Origin: Tethya wilhelma
Taxonomy: Eukaryota > Porifera > Demospongiae > Tethyida > Tethyidae
Reading direction: 5' to 3'
DNA length: 64,000 nucleotides
Assembly (NCBI GenBank): GCA_964030475.1
Contig: CAXIPT010000002.1
Span: forward strand, 11,586,948-11,650,947
A program made the position numbers and the translations under genes. This document shows, piece after piece, positions 39,674 through 50,244 of this stretch; positions within the stretch are counted from its first letter, which is position 1; each line of letters starts with the position of its first letter. Under the pieces are notes generated by a model. That model had not been told where the DNA came from. It did no database searches and saw only the letters and a list, made by a program, of their open reading frames with translations.

Positions 39674-41185
39674 ATGAAGCTCGAAGAAACGTGTGATCTA
39701 CAGCCTCTATCACGTGCATCATTGTGTTTGTGTTCCACGCACCTTGAGAGCCCCACCCCCTTAGTAGTAAGAAGTCACAAAGAAGTAAAAACTATGCCTG
39801 TACCGGCTGCTCTCCAAGGACCAGGAGGTAGTACTGCTCCTTCAGTGGCAGCTAATTCCTCCCCAAAACTACCAACCAAAGAAGAAGCCCACACAACCAA
39901 GTCAAAGAAGAAAGGTACAAAAGCCAAAGTGAACACTAGTCACCTTGATGTCCATACCCAGCTACTGGAAGCAATTGAACAAGAAAAGCCTAGAGTTGTT
40001 CGAAGGCTGCTTGAATCGAAAGCCAATCCAAACACACCGGCTGGACCATTGAAACAGAGTCCTCTCATGCTTGCGTGTAATGTTCAAAATGAGGAATCGA
40101 AGAAGACCATTATCGATCACCTCTTGAAGAAAGGTGCCGATGTGAACATGCAGGATAGTTCAGGTCAAACAGTCCTGATGAAGGCTGTCCTTGCTGGTGA
40201 CTCAGATACAGTTGCTACCCTAATGAGTCACCAATGTGATATAAGACTTGCCGATAGCGATGGGAACAATATACTTTGTCACGCAGCACAATCAGGCAAC
40301 GAGGAATTCGTCAAACTCTTTGTTCAAGAGACAAAACGAAGAAAACTGGACATTGATCGTCAGAACATGCGTGGTCTCACACCTCTCCTCATCAGCTGTC
40401 AAGAAGGTCACCTGGAAGCTGCAAAGGTTCTTGTCCTGGAAGGCGGTGCTTCGCTGACCGTTCGAGATTTGGACAACTTCATGTCGGCACAAGATTGGAT
40501 GAAGCAGTCAGGATTCTACACAAACGAAGAATTAACATTTCTAAGTCCGGGCACTCGAAAGAAAAACTACTATCGAAAGCAACGTCAGATGAAGGGCATA
40601 AGAACACTGACTGACTACATGCCAACACGGGAACATATTGACAATAAGGAGTCCAAAAATGTCTTTGCAATGCGTCGAAATAGCATCGAAATTGATGAAA
40701 GCGGTGGACCTCTTTTGCCAAAGTTACGAAGCCGCGGTGTTGGATTCTCCAAGAAGCGATCGGGCATTGGTGGCATGCATTCTCTCTCGTCCTCCTTTAG
40801 TGGGTCAAAGTCCATGTTTGATAGACCAAGTCGGTCCATGTTTGATGTGCCGAAATCTCAACCGACTTTCACCAGTCTTCCATCAAGTAGAGCACCCCCA
40901 CCACCTCCACCTAGAAGAGCCAGTTTCCCCGAGGTTCCCTTCTCAACCATGAAGGCCGATCTTTACGAGTCGAGCTATCTGTCTAGAAGAAAGGCACTGC
41001 TCAGCAAAGACAGACGAAGTGATTTTTATCATGCTGGTGCTCTGGAGCCGATCAGTAGCATGAACGCTGGGGAGAAGATTAGCAAATTGGCTATGGTGCA
41101 ACACTCGGCTAAAGACAGTGGAGCAGATAAACAGACAAAGCATAACTCATTGCCTCCTATAAGACGAGGCTCTAATGCAGTCTAG
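39674..41185 (+). CDS. Ankyrin-repeat protein, ANKRD34-like (503 aa, intronless)
   Basis: A single-exon gene. The first Met gives 503 aa; the Met at 39795 (MPVPAALQGPGG) is the likelier start because the first 40 residues look like UTR. Ankyrin repeats span about 95-275: LLEAIEQEKPRVVRRLLESK, SPLMLACN, LLKKGADVNMQDSSGQTVLM, NILCHAAQSGNEEFVKLFV and GLTPLLISCQEGHLEAAKVL. The C-terminal half is basic and disordered, with RRNSIE, Ser-rich GMHSLSSSFSGSKSMFD, a PPPPPPRR segment and NSLPPIRRGS. The layout (N-terminal ankyrin block, disordered tail, no intron) resembles vertebrate ANKRD34 genes. Orthology is not proven. No enzymatic motif is seen. Confidence 0.8.
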   Translation: MKLEETCDLQPLSRASLCLCSTHLESPTPLVVRSHKEVKTMPVPAALQGPGGSTAPSVAANSSPKLPTKEEAHTTKSKKKGTKAKVNTSHLDVHTQLLEAIEQEKPRVVRRLLESKANPNTPAGPLKQSPLMLACNVQNEESKKTIIDHLLKKGADVNMQDSSGQTVLMKAVLAGDSDTVATLMSHQCDIRLADSDGNNILCHAAQSGNEEFVKLFVQETKRRKLDIDRQNMRGLTPLLISCQEGHLEAAKVLVLEGGASLTVRDLDNFMSAQDWMKQSGFYTNEELTFLSPGTRKKNYYRKQRQMKGIRTLTDYMPTREHIDNKESKNVFAMRRNSIEIDESGGPLLPKLRSRGVGFSKKRSGIGGMHSLSSSFSGSKSMFDRPSRSMFDVPKSQPTFTSLPSSRAPPPPPPRRASFPEVPFSTMKADLYESSYLSRRKALLSKDRRSDFYHAGALEPISSMNAGEKISKLAMVQHSAKDSGADKQTKHNSLPPIRRGSNAV

Positions 41186-41526
41186 ATATGCATAAAATTA
41201 ATACCTAAACCATGTGCAAATATGTATGTAGTATTATTGTAAAATTCTATATAGTTTACGTACATCAAAATGCTATAACTTTCTTTGACACAATTTGTAC
41301 AATATTATACCATTTATATCAACAGAGGTGAGGATATACATCAGAAAAAGTGGGTATTCTAATTTAAATGTTTGCTAAGTACATCCAGATAAACCAGATC
41401 AACATTATCACAAGTAAATTAATCTTTATAAAATAACTTTTTAAAAATAAAACAGTCCCTACCACATGTATAGCGATACATATTTCTATCTATCACTCAT
41501 TTCTCAAAGATCTAGGGGAAAAACAT
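41186..41526. other. Convergent 3' spacer ankyrin gene / CERS1-like copy A
   Basis: 341 bp, AT-rich, with no gene seen. An AAATAAAAC sequence near 41444 could be a poly(A) signal for the ankyrin gene. Confidence 0.55.
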
Positions 41527-41696
41527 CTACTCTTCTTTCTTGAGTTTCGAAGAGGAACCATTCTCTTGTAACTTGGCTTGTTTTTTCTTCTTCTCTTCCT
41601 CCGGATCATATTCACGATTGTCTTCAATTTTCTCTCCCTTTATGAGGATCTTCCAGAGAAGACGAAGAATAAACTTGAACCAGTAGACCTGTGAGT

Positions 41697-41732
<36 letters not shown>

Positions 41733-42340
41733 TGAGTGAACGAGTGAGTGTAGCAATTTGTACATAAAATCTCATCTAATGCTCATCTCTTGGCAATATA
41801 TTGCTAACTGCCCACATAATTATGTGCACAACCTCAATTATTGCACACTCCACTCATACAACAACCAATAGACACAGCCACAACGACCCATGCTCACCTG
41901 CATGAAATACAGACCCACAAGCATGGGCTGGAAGAAGAGATAGAAAGGTCCGTTGGGGAACACAATGACAGAGACGTGCATGGCAGAGTAGATGACCTTG
42001 GTAGGATACCAGTAGAGACGAAACAAGACACAAGTGAGTGAACGAGTGAGTGTAGCAATTTGTACATAAAATCTCATCTAATGCTCATCTCTTGGCAATA
42101 TATTGCTAACTGCCCACATAATTATGTGTACAACCTCAATTATTGCACACTCCACTCATACAACAACCATTCATGTACAATAGACACAGCCATAACGACC
42201 CATGCTCACCTGCATGAAATACAGACCCACAAGCATGGGCTGGAAGAAGAGATAGAAAGGTCCGTTGGGGAACACAATGACAGAGACGTGCATGGCAGAG
42301 TAGATGACCTTGGTAGGATACCAGTAGAGACGAAACAAGA

Positions 42341-42377
<37 letters not shown>

Positions 42378-43607
42378 CATGCAACATTATGCTAACTATA
42401 AGTCAAGAAAAGAAACATGATTCAACTGTAGCTTTGTTTCTCAGACTTTCCACAACAAACTAAACTTTAGTACGTACTGTTGGATAGTGAAGATGGCAAA
42501 GCAAACGTTGGCCCCCATTTCTGGTCCCCAGTGTTCCTTGCCACCTCTGTCCTTGAAGTAGAAGACAGTCTTAGAGAGCTCCAGACAAATATCACCAATA
42601 TCTTGGACAAAGAGAACCAGCAGGCCAATGAGGTGAAACCTAAAGAGAGCGAGTGAGGACCAGAGTATGTCATTATGTCATTACCACATAGTTGAGCAAA
42701 TGGCCATTTAGATAGAGTAAAAGTAAGGAATTGCCCAAAATGGTAAGTGCAATAAATATACTGTATTACAATAGCAAGGAAAATACTGTATTTATATATA
42801 GTGTTGGAGACCTGCATCAGATTATCTGAAAATACTGATAGTCAGGAATTCCTTAGTATACTTGGCTAATGTGTGTTTTGGGAATAAGATGGTACAAACA
42901 GTTCTGATGATAATCTCTACCTGATGATGTAAGAGAATAAGAGGAGAGCGAGAGTGAGCAAGTGGTGCATCATAAGAACCACAAAGTCCCTTCTGATGGT
43001 CTCTATGAACACCGATGCATAGGCACAGTGTAGGTAGAACCCCATTTGTAGCATGTAGAGCCAGTACAGACCACCTTCAACAGGTATTCCTGGAGCCCAT
43101 GCTATATTTAGACAATACAAGATGATGTAATGATGATGTAATGCCAGCAATATGTCATTATGATGTAATGTGTATTACAACAGTCTATAATTGTAATGTT
43201 AAATGACATGCCAGCTTGCAAGTTAGTTGGTTGGTTATGGCAAAATCAGGTGATCTGAAAATGAATACTAAAGGTCGGTATGTGTATAACAGTGAAGACA
43301 GGACACCAGGAAGCATTTGTGGATAAGCAACGATAGTGGCTACAGCGAAGTGTTTGTTTAACGGATGTACATAAACATATGAAGATGTTCTGGGGTCACT
43401 TACAGTACAGATCTGTCAGATCGATTGAGGCATACACAATATGATACATCACAAGAGGTTACTTTGTATTGCACGATAAAATACATAACCTCACTCTCAG
43501 ACACTCTCTTAGCTATAGTATTAATGTGTTACTTTTGAAAAATAAGAAAGTGTTAAGTAACAATGTCACAAGAATGACATGACTGGAAGAAAATCAGTAT
43601 TATATTT

Positions 43608-43676
<69 letters not shown>

Positions 43677-44461
43677 AACATGCACACAAACAAACGTACA
43701 GTCCCAATGGTGCTTGAGATCGAAAAAGTAATCTTCCTTTCGTATGAGATAGATAGCCCATGACCAGGTGACACAATACACTAGGAACTTCCATATGCTC
43801 TCTGGAAATTTCTCAGTAGCTTCAGCTGTTAGTTCAAACCACTTTGGAATACGCTGTGTGTGTTTTTATGTGTCAGTGTGGGGTGGGGGGCAGATGATGG
43901 GTGGTTAGTAATAGCAACATACCACTGTGGTTTAAGGTGTGTTTTGATGCAAGCAAGATAAGGATGAAAGAGAAACAGAGGGAGTGGTATAATTATATTT
44001 AAGCTTAAAGTAAGACTTATCTTCAAACTAAGACTTATCTTCATACAATATTAAGTGGTTCATTGTTAAGTGCAAATTAGCACCTCAGATATTAAAGCAC
44101 AAATCCTATCAACACTAGTTCCATACCCACACACAGACACGCCCATGCATGCATATATGGGTCTGCATCAATGCTTACTCACATTGAATATGATCCAGTT
44201 GAGAGCAACACGAAGGACAGTAAACATCAACGCAAACAGGCAGGGATAGAGGAACACTCCAATATCCCAGTACCAGCTCTTGGCTATCCAGTCCCACGTC
44301 TCCTCCATCCAAACCCCGACTCCGTTCCAAGGTAACCGATTGTACGTCTCTGAGTAACAGGACGTGATCATGTCCCTTAGACAGATGAATGGATTGGGGA
44401 ACCACGGAGAGTACTCGTGATAGTCAGGAGCATCCATGAAATCCTTGATCAAGGAAGCCAT
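41527..44461 (-). CDS. CERS1: Ceramide synthase, CERS1-like (copy A), with a duplicated exon 5
   Basis: A paralogue of the gene at 35654-39235. Exons: 44183..44461 (MASLIKDFMDAPDYHEYSPW), about 43690-43853 (KFPESIWKFLVYCVTW), about 42920-43102 (IRRDFVVLMMHHLLTLALLL, catalytic His pair), about 42475-42640 (VQDIGDICLELSKTVFYFKD), exon 5 twice (about 42211-42340 and 41897-42030; FRLYWYPTKVIYSAMHVSVI), and 41527..41691 with an Asp/Glu/Lys tail. The upstream and downstream exons fit the family and are in frame. Both exon 5 copies lack a visible canonical AG acceptor; the distal one directly abuts a (CA)n tract. It runs head to head with PEX11G (44843). Confidence 0.9.
41729..42341. repeat. Direct duplication of CERS1-like copy A exon 5 and flanks
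   Basis: Two units of about 305 bp (roughly 41729-42032 and 42033-42341) share TAGCAATTTGTACATAAAAT and the whole of exon 5 with very few differences; the second has a short TTCATGTACA insertion. The unit boundary falls at the 5' edge of exon 5. Both are flanked by (TG)n tracts (41698-41729 and 42343-42375). Confidence 0.85.
43612..43671. repeat. (GA)n microsatellite in a CERS1-like copy A intron
   Basis: About 60 bp of pure GA dinucleotides in the intron preceding exon 2 of this gene in plus-strand order. Confidence 0.95.
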
Positions 44462-44842
44462 CTTGTTCCAATACCTGGAGAACCAAACAAATATGGGTGG
44501 GGAAGCTTTCATCGTTTTGTAGCATAAGTTAGAGTGGGCATAGCTTTGCAATATAAGCTCAAGAGACTGGAATACTTTATTGCTTGGGGGAAGAAACCTT
44601 AGCTTACCTTCAATAGAGCTTGCAACAAGCTTTCCGCTGAGATTATAATATTTTTTTTGAATTTCTCTCACACGTGCACACCCAGCTCACATAATTAGTA
44701 TTATTCATGCATGATTCATGCCCGCACAAATCTGCTGATTGCTTACGTTTAAATAGACAAGTAAAATTGAACGAAGTGAACTTTGCACTCTGGACGAGCC
44801 CACCCACGTGGTGCGTGTTTATGACCACTGTACTGAAAAGCA
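44462..44842. other. Divergent promoter region CERS1-like copy A / PEX11G
   Basis: 381 bp between start codons. A GCCCACCCACGTGGTG sequence at about 44798-44812 includes a CACGTG E-box close to the PEX11G start; nothing else is recognised. Confidence 0.5.
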
Positions 44843-45734
44843 ATGGCACTTTCCAAAGCTCTCAACACCACTGCAGCTTTTCTAGAGAACTACTGGGGTA
44901 GAAACCAGGTTTATAGGACAGTGCAATTTGCATCAATGCTAGTAGCAGGATTAATGAAACACAATCATGAGAAATCAGCTGAAAAGTGGCTAAGAATTGC
45001 TACTGCTATCTCAGACATGAGAGTGCTACTGAGATTGACCGATGATATTCCTGTTCTGGTCCACACATTGAGGAGCTGGAGGTCTTGTAAAGCTACTAAA
45101 AATGTCAGTGTATGAACTTGTCACGTGCCTCATGTATATGTACTTTGGTAGAACAAATTATTGTAATAGTTTATTTAGTTGCTTTGTTTGTGTACATATA
45201 TAGGATAAACTTTACATCTCCAATCTGATTGAATTCATCAATGCCCTCTCTGGGCAGCTCTACTATCCTGTGGAACACTTGGCATGGGCTGCTGACAATA
45301 AACTCATTCCCGTTTCGTCCACTCGTCTATGGACTATAGGTATATTATTGTGGGGGCTCTCTCTTTTAATTTCATTGTACCAAGCCACTCGAAAGTTCAT
45401 ACAAGTAAAACGTGAGCTATCGAAAGCAGGCCCAAAACAAAATTCAAGTATCAATTCTGAGATCTCAAGAAAGCGGGTATCTTTTCAAGATGAAACAATC
45501 GAACACTCCACCATCTCCAGTTCTTCATCTCCTTCCGTGCAGAATCTAAAGAATCAGCAACTGTTAGCTGCTCTCACAGTGGTACAGTCTCTGTCAGATC
45601 TGATGAATTCCATTCACTGGCTGCCCGAGGGTTTCCTTTGGGCAGGGAAGTTGTCGTTGAGTTGGGTAGGCTTCTTTGGAACTGTGTCTTCCTTGATTGG
45701 TTTGTACAAGATACTTCCCAGTCCTCTTCCTTAG
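44843..45734 (+). CDS. PEX11G: Peroxisomal membrane protein PEX11 gamma
   Basis: PEX11 proteins elongate peroxisomal membranes before fission. Two exons (44843..45103 and 45204..45734) join in phase, 263 aa. Evidence: an amphipathic N-terminus with ENYWGRNQVYRTVQFASMLV, ISDMRVLLRLTDDIPVLVHT, then LIEFINALSGQLYYPVEHLA with a following WAADNKLI, a hydrophobic helix near LWTIGILLWGLSLLISLYQA, a polar loop (about 155-205) and the C-terminal helix region SLSWVGFFGTVSSLIGLYKI. The gamma subtype is chosen from the PVEHLAWAAD and SLIGLYK pattern. It is in a divergent pair with CERS1-like copy A. Confidence 0.9.
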
Positions 45735-46161
45735 CTTGGCTGAAGTTAGTGGTCGCAAATCATCCAAATTGTTTATTTTTGTTTTTGCAATTCTGTTATA
45801 AATTATGCTTAATTTGTAGCAAACCCAGTATTTTTGTAATGGAATACTAATAGAAAGTTATGTGTTAATAGGGATCAAGATGTCATAATTATCTTTTTCT
45901 AATTATTGGGCATGGTGTAAATTGGCTGTGATTTATAGAGTTGTACATCTTGCCACTCTGTGGTTGTCTAACATTAGACATCAACAAAAGCCCACCTAGT
46001 TGTCACAACAATAAGGAACACTTAGACTAAACATTATTGGACAAATAGATTGTGACAATGAGAAAAAAAAGAAGAAGATACAACGCCTGGGAGAAAAATA
46101 TTTCAGTACACTGTATATACCACTTCAAAGCATTTCCCTAAATGATACGAAGTAGGATTGA
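45735..46161. other. Convergent 3' spacer PEX11G / small TM protein
   Basis: 427 bp, AT-rich, with no gene seen. It holds both 3' UTRs. Confidence 0.6.
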
Positions 46162-46486
46162 TTATTTTGCTTTCTTCTTTTCTCTCTTCTCTTGTTTTAA
46201 CCTTCTCTTCTCCTCACGCTTTCTCTCTCGCTCACCTTGCTTGCTTAGCAACCGATAAAAGAGGATACCTAAATGTATTGGTGAATTATTATAACTCATT
46301 TCCAGTCCCTCTCCTGGATATATGTGATCTCCACTTACCTACGAGTACTATGATCAGTAGACCCGGTATCAGAATCCAAAGGTGAAGAGATTCAGAGACC
46401 GCGTGTGCGTGAGGTGGACCGAATTCGTCTACCGCTGGAGCTCCAGTTGGATCGTTGACGGACGGAGCATCTGTAGGGTCACTCAT
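46162..46486 (-). CDS. Small single-pass membrane protein (84 aa)
   Basis: Family not recognised. Two exons (46339..46486 and 46162..46268) join in phase (GTA G|GT ATC) to give 84 aa. The N-terminal 32 residues are Asp/Pro/Ala-rich (DPTDAPSVNDPTGAPAVDEF). One TM helix (LHLWILIPGLLIIVLVG) crosses the exon junction and runs into GILFYRLL. The C-terminal ~30 residues are a highly charged coil (KQGERERKREEKRRLKQEKR and KKKAK). There is no signal peptide, so a type III or tail-facing topology is likely. It shares a ~310-bp promoter with the Argonaute gene. Correct intron phase supports a real gene despite the small size. Confidence 0.75.
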
Positions 46487-46795
46487 TGTTGCGTATTGAT
46501 ATCAGTCAGCGGGGTTGGCAACTTGCAATTAACAAGAAACACGGCAGAGAACGTGCTTTTGTTCGATCTCCTCGCTCCTCGAGCTCCGTCCACAGATTTT
46601 GTGTATGTTACAAAAGGGTTATTGTTTCAATAATGTGACGTCATTCGTCCGTGATGCGGTGATAATTGATTGGTCGATAAAACCGCCAACTCAGCTGTTT
46701 GCATTACGTAATGGCTAAATTTAGCATGCAGCATGGACTAAAACTGTTGAAATTTCATCTTTGAATCAGAAAACTTCTGAAATTTTTACCAAATT
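46487..46795. promoter_or_regulatory. Bidirectional promoter, small TM protein / Argonaute, with a CRE
   Basis: 309 bp between start codons. A full palindromic cAMP-response element TGACGTCA lies at 46636-46643, and an inverted CCAAT box (ATTGG) at about 46668. No TATA box was recognised. Confidence 0.6.
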
Positions 46796-49700
46796 ATGAG
46801 CTCAAGAGACAGCAGAGGCCGCGGACGCGGTAGAGGACGAGGCCGTGGCAGAGGGAGTCAGGAAGCTTCAAGAGTTGGAGGTAAAGGCACTCGAGCTAGA
46901 CCAGGCAGCCATGAGTCCTCTTCAAGGAGTGGACCAAGACAACAGCAGACACATTCTGCTCGTCCTGGACGTCAAGGGAGTCATGCAAGTCGTCCTGATA
47001 CTTCTCATACAGATGACAGGGAGGAGCGTAGGCCTGGTTCAGTTATAAAAACCACACCAACCACTTCAAAAACTCATGCTACTAGTTCACCTTTACAACC
47101 ACTGGAGGGTCCCATCAAGCAACCAAAATCATCTCAAATGCCACCACCAGCTGCTTCTGTAAGCCCTTCACAGCCTGGTACTAAAGGAGGTGCTACTCCA
47201 GTGCCAACACAGCCAAAGCAGCCAACAGTACCTGTTGCTGTTAAACAAAGTCAAGTCGATGGTGCTGGGAAGGAGAACCATCCATCCATACTGAAACCAT
47301 CCCCTCAGCTAAGTACGAGAGAGACTCCTGCTCAGTTGCAACCTAAACGAGAGGCTGTGGCTGCTTCAGTTTCTGTCAGTCGTGGAGCCCAACAGAAAGG
47401 TGGTCCACAGAATTTTCATGGCAAGCAGCAACCTCCAGACAGACCTGACTTTGGTTCTGAAGGACGTCCAATAGCGCTTCGAGTCAATTTCTTTCCCATA
47501 AGGCTGCCTGAATACTTGACCATTCACCAGTATGATGTGAGCTTCACTCCGAGTAAATGCACTAAAAATGAAGCTAGGCAAATCTATCAAGAGCTCGAGA
47601 AACAACATAGACATGTTTTTGGTGGACAGAGGACAGCTTTTGACGGGAGTAAGATTGCCTTCAGTAGCAAACCTCTTCATCTTGAAGGAGATGCCCAAGA
47701 ACTGGATGTAAGTGTGCCATTGGAAGGAAGAGAGAAACAGTTCAAAGTTTCGATGAAAAAAGTCAACCAGCTGAACATTGATTGTGCCAACCTTCAGAAA
47801 TTCCTCGAAGATGCCACTCAGAGAATGCCGTTACTGCAAGCAATAGATGTGGCTCTTAGACACCTCCCCTCTCTTAACAAGATCCCAGTCGGACGATCTT
47901 TCTTCAGTCCTCCATCTGCTGATTCTGCTTCCAATCAATCTCTTGGTCAAGGTAGAGAAGTGTGGTTGGGACATTTCCTAAGCTTGAAGCCAATAAGTGG
48001 ATGGAAACTTGTACTGAATGTCGACAAAGCTGCTACAGCATTCTACACGGAGCAGTCCGTCATTGACTTCTTTTGTGCAGTGAGAAAGAGAGGCAGAGAT
48101 GCTCTTGGTGAAATCACACAAGCTGATCGAGATAGGTTGATAAGGGAGTTTGAGCGAGGGATGCGAGATGCTGACAGAGCAGTTTTATCGAAGGAGATTA
48201 AAGGATTGAAGATCAAGGTGACTCACCTGAACTACCCTCGTAAGTGGAAGGTGAATCGAATCATGGAATTGCCAGCTTCGAAACAAACTTTCAAACTCGA
48301 TGATGGTAAAATGGTAACGGTTGAGAACTATTTCAAGGAAACCTACAAAGACAAGACATTGTGTCACCCCCTCCTTCCCTGCCTCCATGTCGGTCCTCCA
48401 ACAAAGACCATCTACATTCCAATGGAGTTTTGCAGGATTGTCGAAGGTCAGAGATGTGTCAAACGATTGACAGATCAACAAAAAGCTCAGATGATACGAA
48501 GTACAGCCACTCCAGCTTACCAACGAGAGAAAGACATTCGACAGATTGTCTCAGATTCTAGCGTGAGACGTGATGCCGTTGCACACGATTTTGGCATTGC
48601 AATCGATAGCCGTATGATGGAGGTGAGGGGTCGCGTGCTACCACCACCTACTCTGCAGTACGATGACAAAGAAGTCACTCCACCACACAGCAAAGGCTCG
48701 TGGGAGATGAAAGATAGTGGTGCCAAACTCCACGTTGGTGCTAGAGTGGACAGCTGGGCTGTTGTTGTGTGTGCAAACTACTGTAAAGATGTGGAAATAT
48801 CGAACTTTGTTGATGGACTTGTACGCATTGGAAAAAATATGGGTATGACCATCAATGGAAACCCTCAGTGCCAGTTTATTCGAAGAGGCGACTCAATTGA
48901 AACTGCATTCAAACAAGTGTGCAAGAATGCACCCAACCTTCAGTTGATACTTGCTGTTATTGACAAAATGCTCAAGTACCAATATCAGGAGGTCAAACGC
49001 ATTGGAGACAATCAGGTAGGTGTGATCACTCAGTGCGTGCTCTCAGATACAGTTCAGAGAAAATGTACTCCACCAACTCTTGCAAATCTCTGTCTCAAAA
49101 TCAACGGGAAGCTTGGAGGGATCAATAACATCATTGCCGAAACATCAAGACTCCCTTTGTTCCTACGAGAGCCAGTGATTGTATTCGGAGCTGATGTGAC
49201 TCACCCGAGGTCTGGAGACACAGTGTCTCCCTCGATAGCATCCGTTGTAGCCAGCATGGACCTGACTGCCAGCAAGTATATGGCCAAGCATGATGCTCAG
49301 AAGAACAGACAAGAGATCATTGCCCGTCTTCAAGGCATGGTGAGAGAGTTACTTAGAGAGTTTTATGGAAGAACACGTTGTAAGCCTACTCGTATCATCT
49401 TTTATCGTGATGGTGTAAGTGAGGGACAATTTGAAGAAGTCCGTTACAACGAAATTGCAGCGATCCAACAGGCTTGTCTCTCTCTCAACCAAGAGTATCG
49501 ACCTCCAATCACCTTCCTAGTGGTACAAAAACGTCATCACACTCGTTTCTTCCCTGCTTCTCGATCTCCCAGTGATCAAGTCGGTAAAGGTAAAAACATA
49601 CCTCCAGGCACGACCGTCGACAAAGATATCACTCACCCGAAAGAGTTTGACTTTTATCTTTGTTCGCATGCAGCCATCCAAGGAACGAGTCGCCCCTGTC

Positions 49701-49993
49701 ATTATCACATTCTTTGGGACGACAGTGACTTCACCGCCGATGAACTACAGAAGCTCTCGTACCAGCTCTGTCACACGTTCTGGCGCTGTAATCGAAGCGT
49801 ATCGTACCCTGCCCCTACATATTATGCTCATCACGGAGCAGCACGTGCCAGAGTCCTCCTCCAAGCCCAAGAGGAACAAGGAAGCACTAGCAGTGAGAGT
49901 GGGAGCTCCCAGAGCCATGAGGAGACTGTGAGAAGAGCCAACGAACTGCTTCAGTTACACCCAAACATTAGTGGAACCATGTATTACATTTAG
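46796..49993 (+). CDS. AGO: Argonaute (AGO clade), intronless, 1065 aa
   Basis: Argonautes bind small RNAs and silence or cleave targets. One uninterrupted 1065-codon frame. The head is Arg/Gly-rich (GRGRGRGRGRGRGS after SSRDSR) and then disordered to about 220. AGO N, L1 and PAZ regions follow (RPIALRVNFFPIRLPEYLTI; YFKETYKDKTL near 505). The MID 5'-phosphate pocket has YQEVKRIGDNQVGVITQCVL and ANLCLKINGKLGG. The PIWI domain has IVFGADVTHPRSGDT (Asp), RQEIIARLQGMVRELLREFY (Glu finger), IIFYRDGVSEGQFEEV (Asp) and PAPTYYAHHGAARARVLL (His), so the DEDH slicer tetrad appears intact. The C-terminus is standard (YI). It is AGO, not PIWI, by DVTHP/FYRDGVSEGQF. Lack of introns contrasts with most neighbours and suggests a retrogene. 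Confidence 0.95.
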   Translation: MSSRDSRGRGRGRGRGRGRGSQEASRVGGKGTRARPGSHESSSRSGPRQQQTHSARPGRQGSHASRPDTSHTDDREERRPGSVIKTTPTTSKTHATSSPLQPLEGPIKQPKSSQMPPPAASVSPSQPGTKGGATPVPTQPKQPTVPVAVKQSQVDGAGKENHPSILKPSPQLSTRETPAQLQPKREAVAASVSVSRGAQQKGGPQNFHGKQQPPDRPDFGSEGRPIALRVNFFPIRLPEYLTIHQYDVSFTPSKCTKNEARQIYQELEKQHRHVFGGQRTAFDGSKIAFSSKPLHLEGDAQELDVSVPLEGREKQFKVSMKKVNQLNIDCANLQKFLEDATQRMPLLQAIDVALRHLPSLNKIPVGRSFFSPPSADSASNQSLGQGREVWLGHFLSLKPISGWKLVLNVDKAATAFYTEQSVIDFFCAVRKRGRDALGEITQADRDRLIREFERGMRDADRAVLSKEIKGLKIKVTHLNYPRKWKVNRIMELPASKQTFKLDDGKMVTVENYFKETYKDKTLCHPLLPCLHVGPPTKTIYIPMEFCRIVEGQRCVKRLTDQQKAQMIRSTATPAYQREKDIRQIVSDSSVRRDAVAHDFGIAIDSRMMEVRGRVLPPPTLQYDDKEVTPPHSKGSWEMKDSGAKLHVGARVDSWAVVVCANYCKDVEISNFVDGLVRIGKNMGMTINGNPQCQFIRRGDSIETAFKQVCKNAPNLQLILAVIDKMLKYQYQEVKRIGDNQVGVITQCVLSDTVQRKCTPPTLANLCLKINGKLGGINNIIAETSRLPLFLREPVIVFGADVTHPRSGDTVSPSIASVVASMDLTASKYMAKHDAQKNRQEIIARLQGMVRELLREFYGRTRCKPTRIIFYRDGVSEGQFEEVRYNEIAAIQQACLSLNQEYRPPITFLVVQKRHHTRFFPASRSPSDQVGKGKNIPPGTTVDKDITHPKEFDFYLCSHAAIQGTSRPCHYHILWDDSDFTADELQKLSYQLCHTFWRCNRSVSYPAPTYYAHHGAARARVLLQAQEEQGSTSSESGSSQSHEETVRRANELLQLHPNISGTMYYI

Positions 49994-50244
49994 TACATGT
50001 AATGTTGTTAGGCTGATGTTCCTTATCATGCATAGTTGTCTTCAGTTTTTAGTTTTCATGTAATAACATAAATTGTCATAATTTTTTATTGTAACAAGAT
50101 AACATAATATTATTACATACCTGTGTATCATGTAAAGAAAAAATTCTCAGTCATAATTATAATATAATTATAATAATTATTATCTATACACTGATCAACT
50201 CCAAAACTAAAGACTGGCTGGTCCCTATAATGCACATGTGATGC
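49994..50244. other. Convergent 3' spacer AGO / ENOSF1
   Basis: 251 bp of strongly AT-rich sequence, with no gene seen. Confidence 0.6.
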
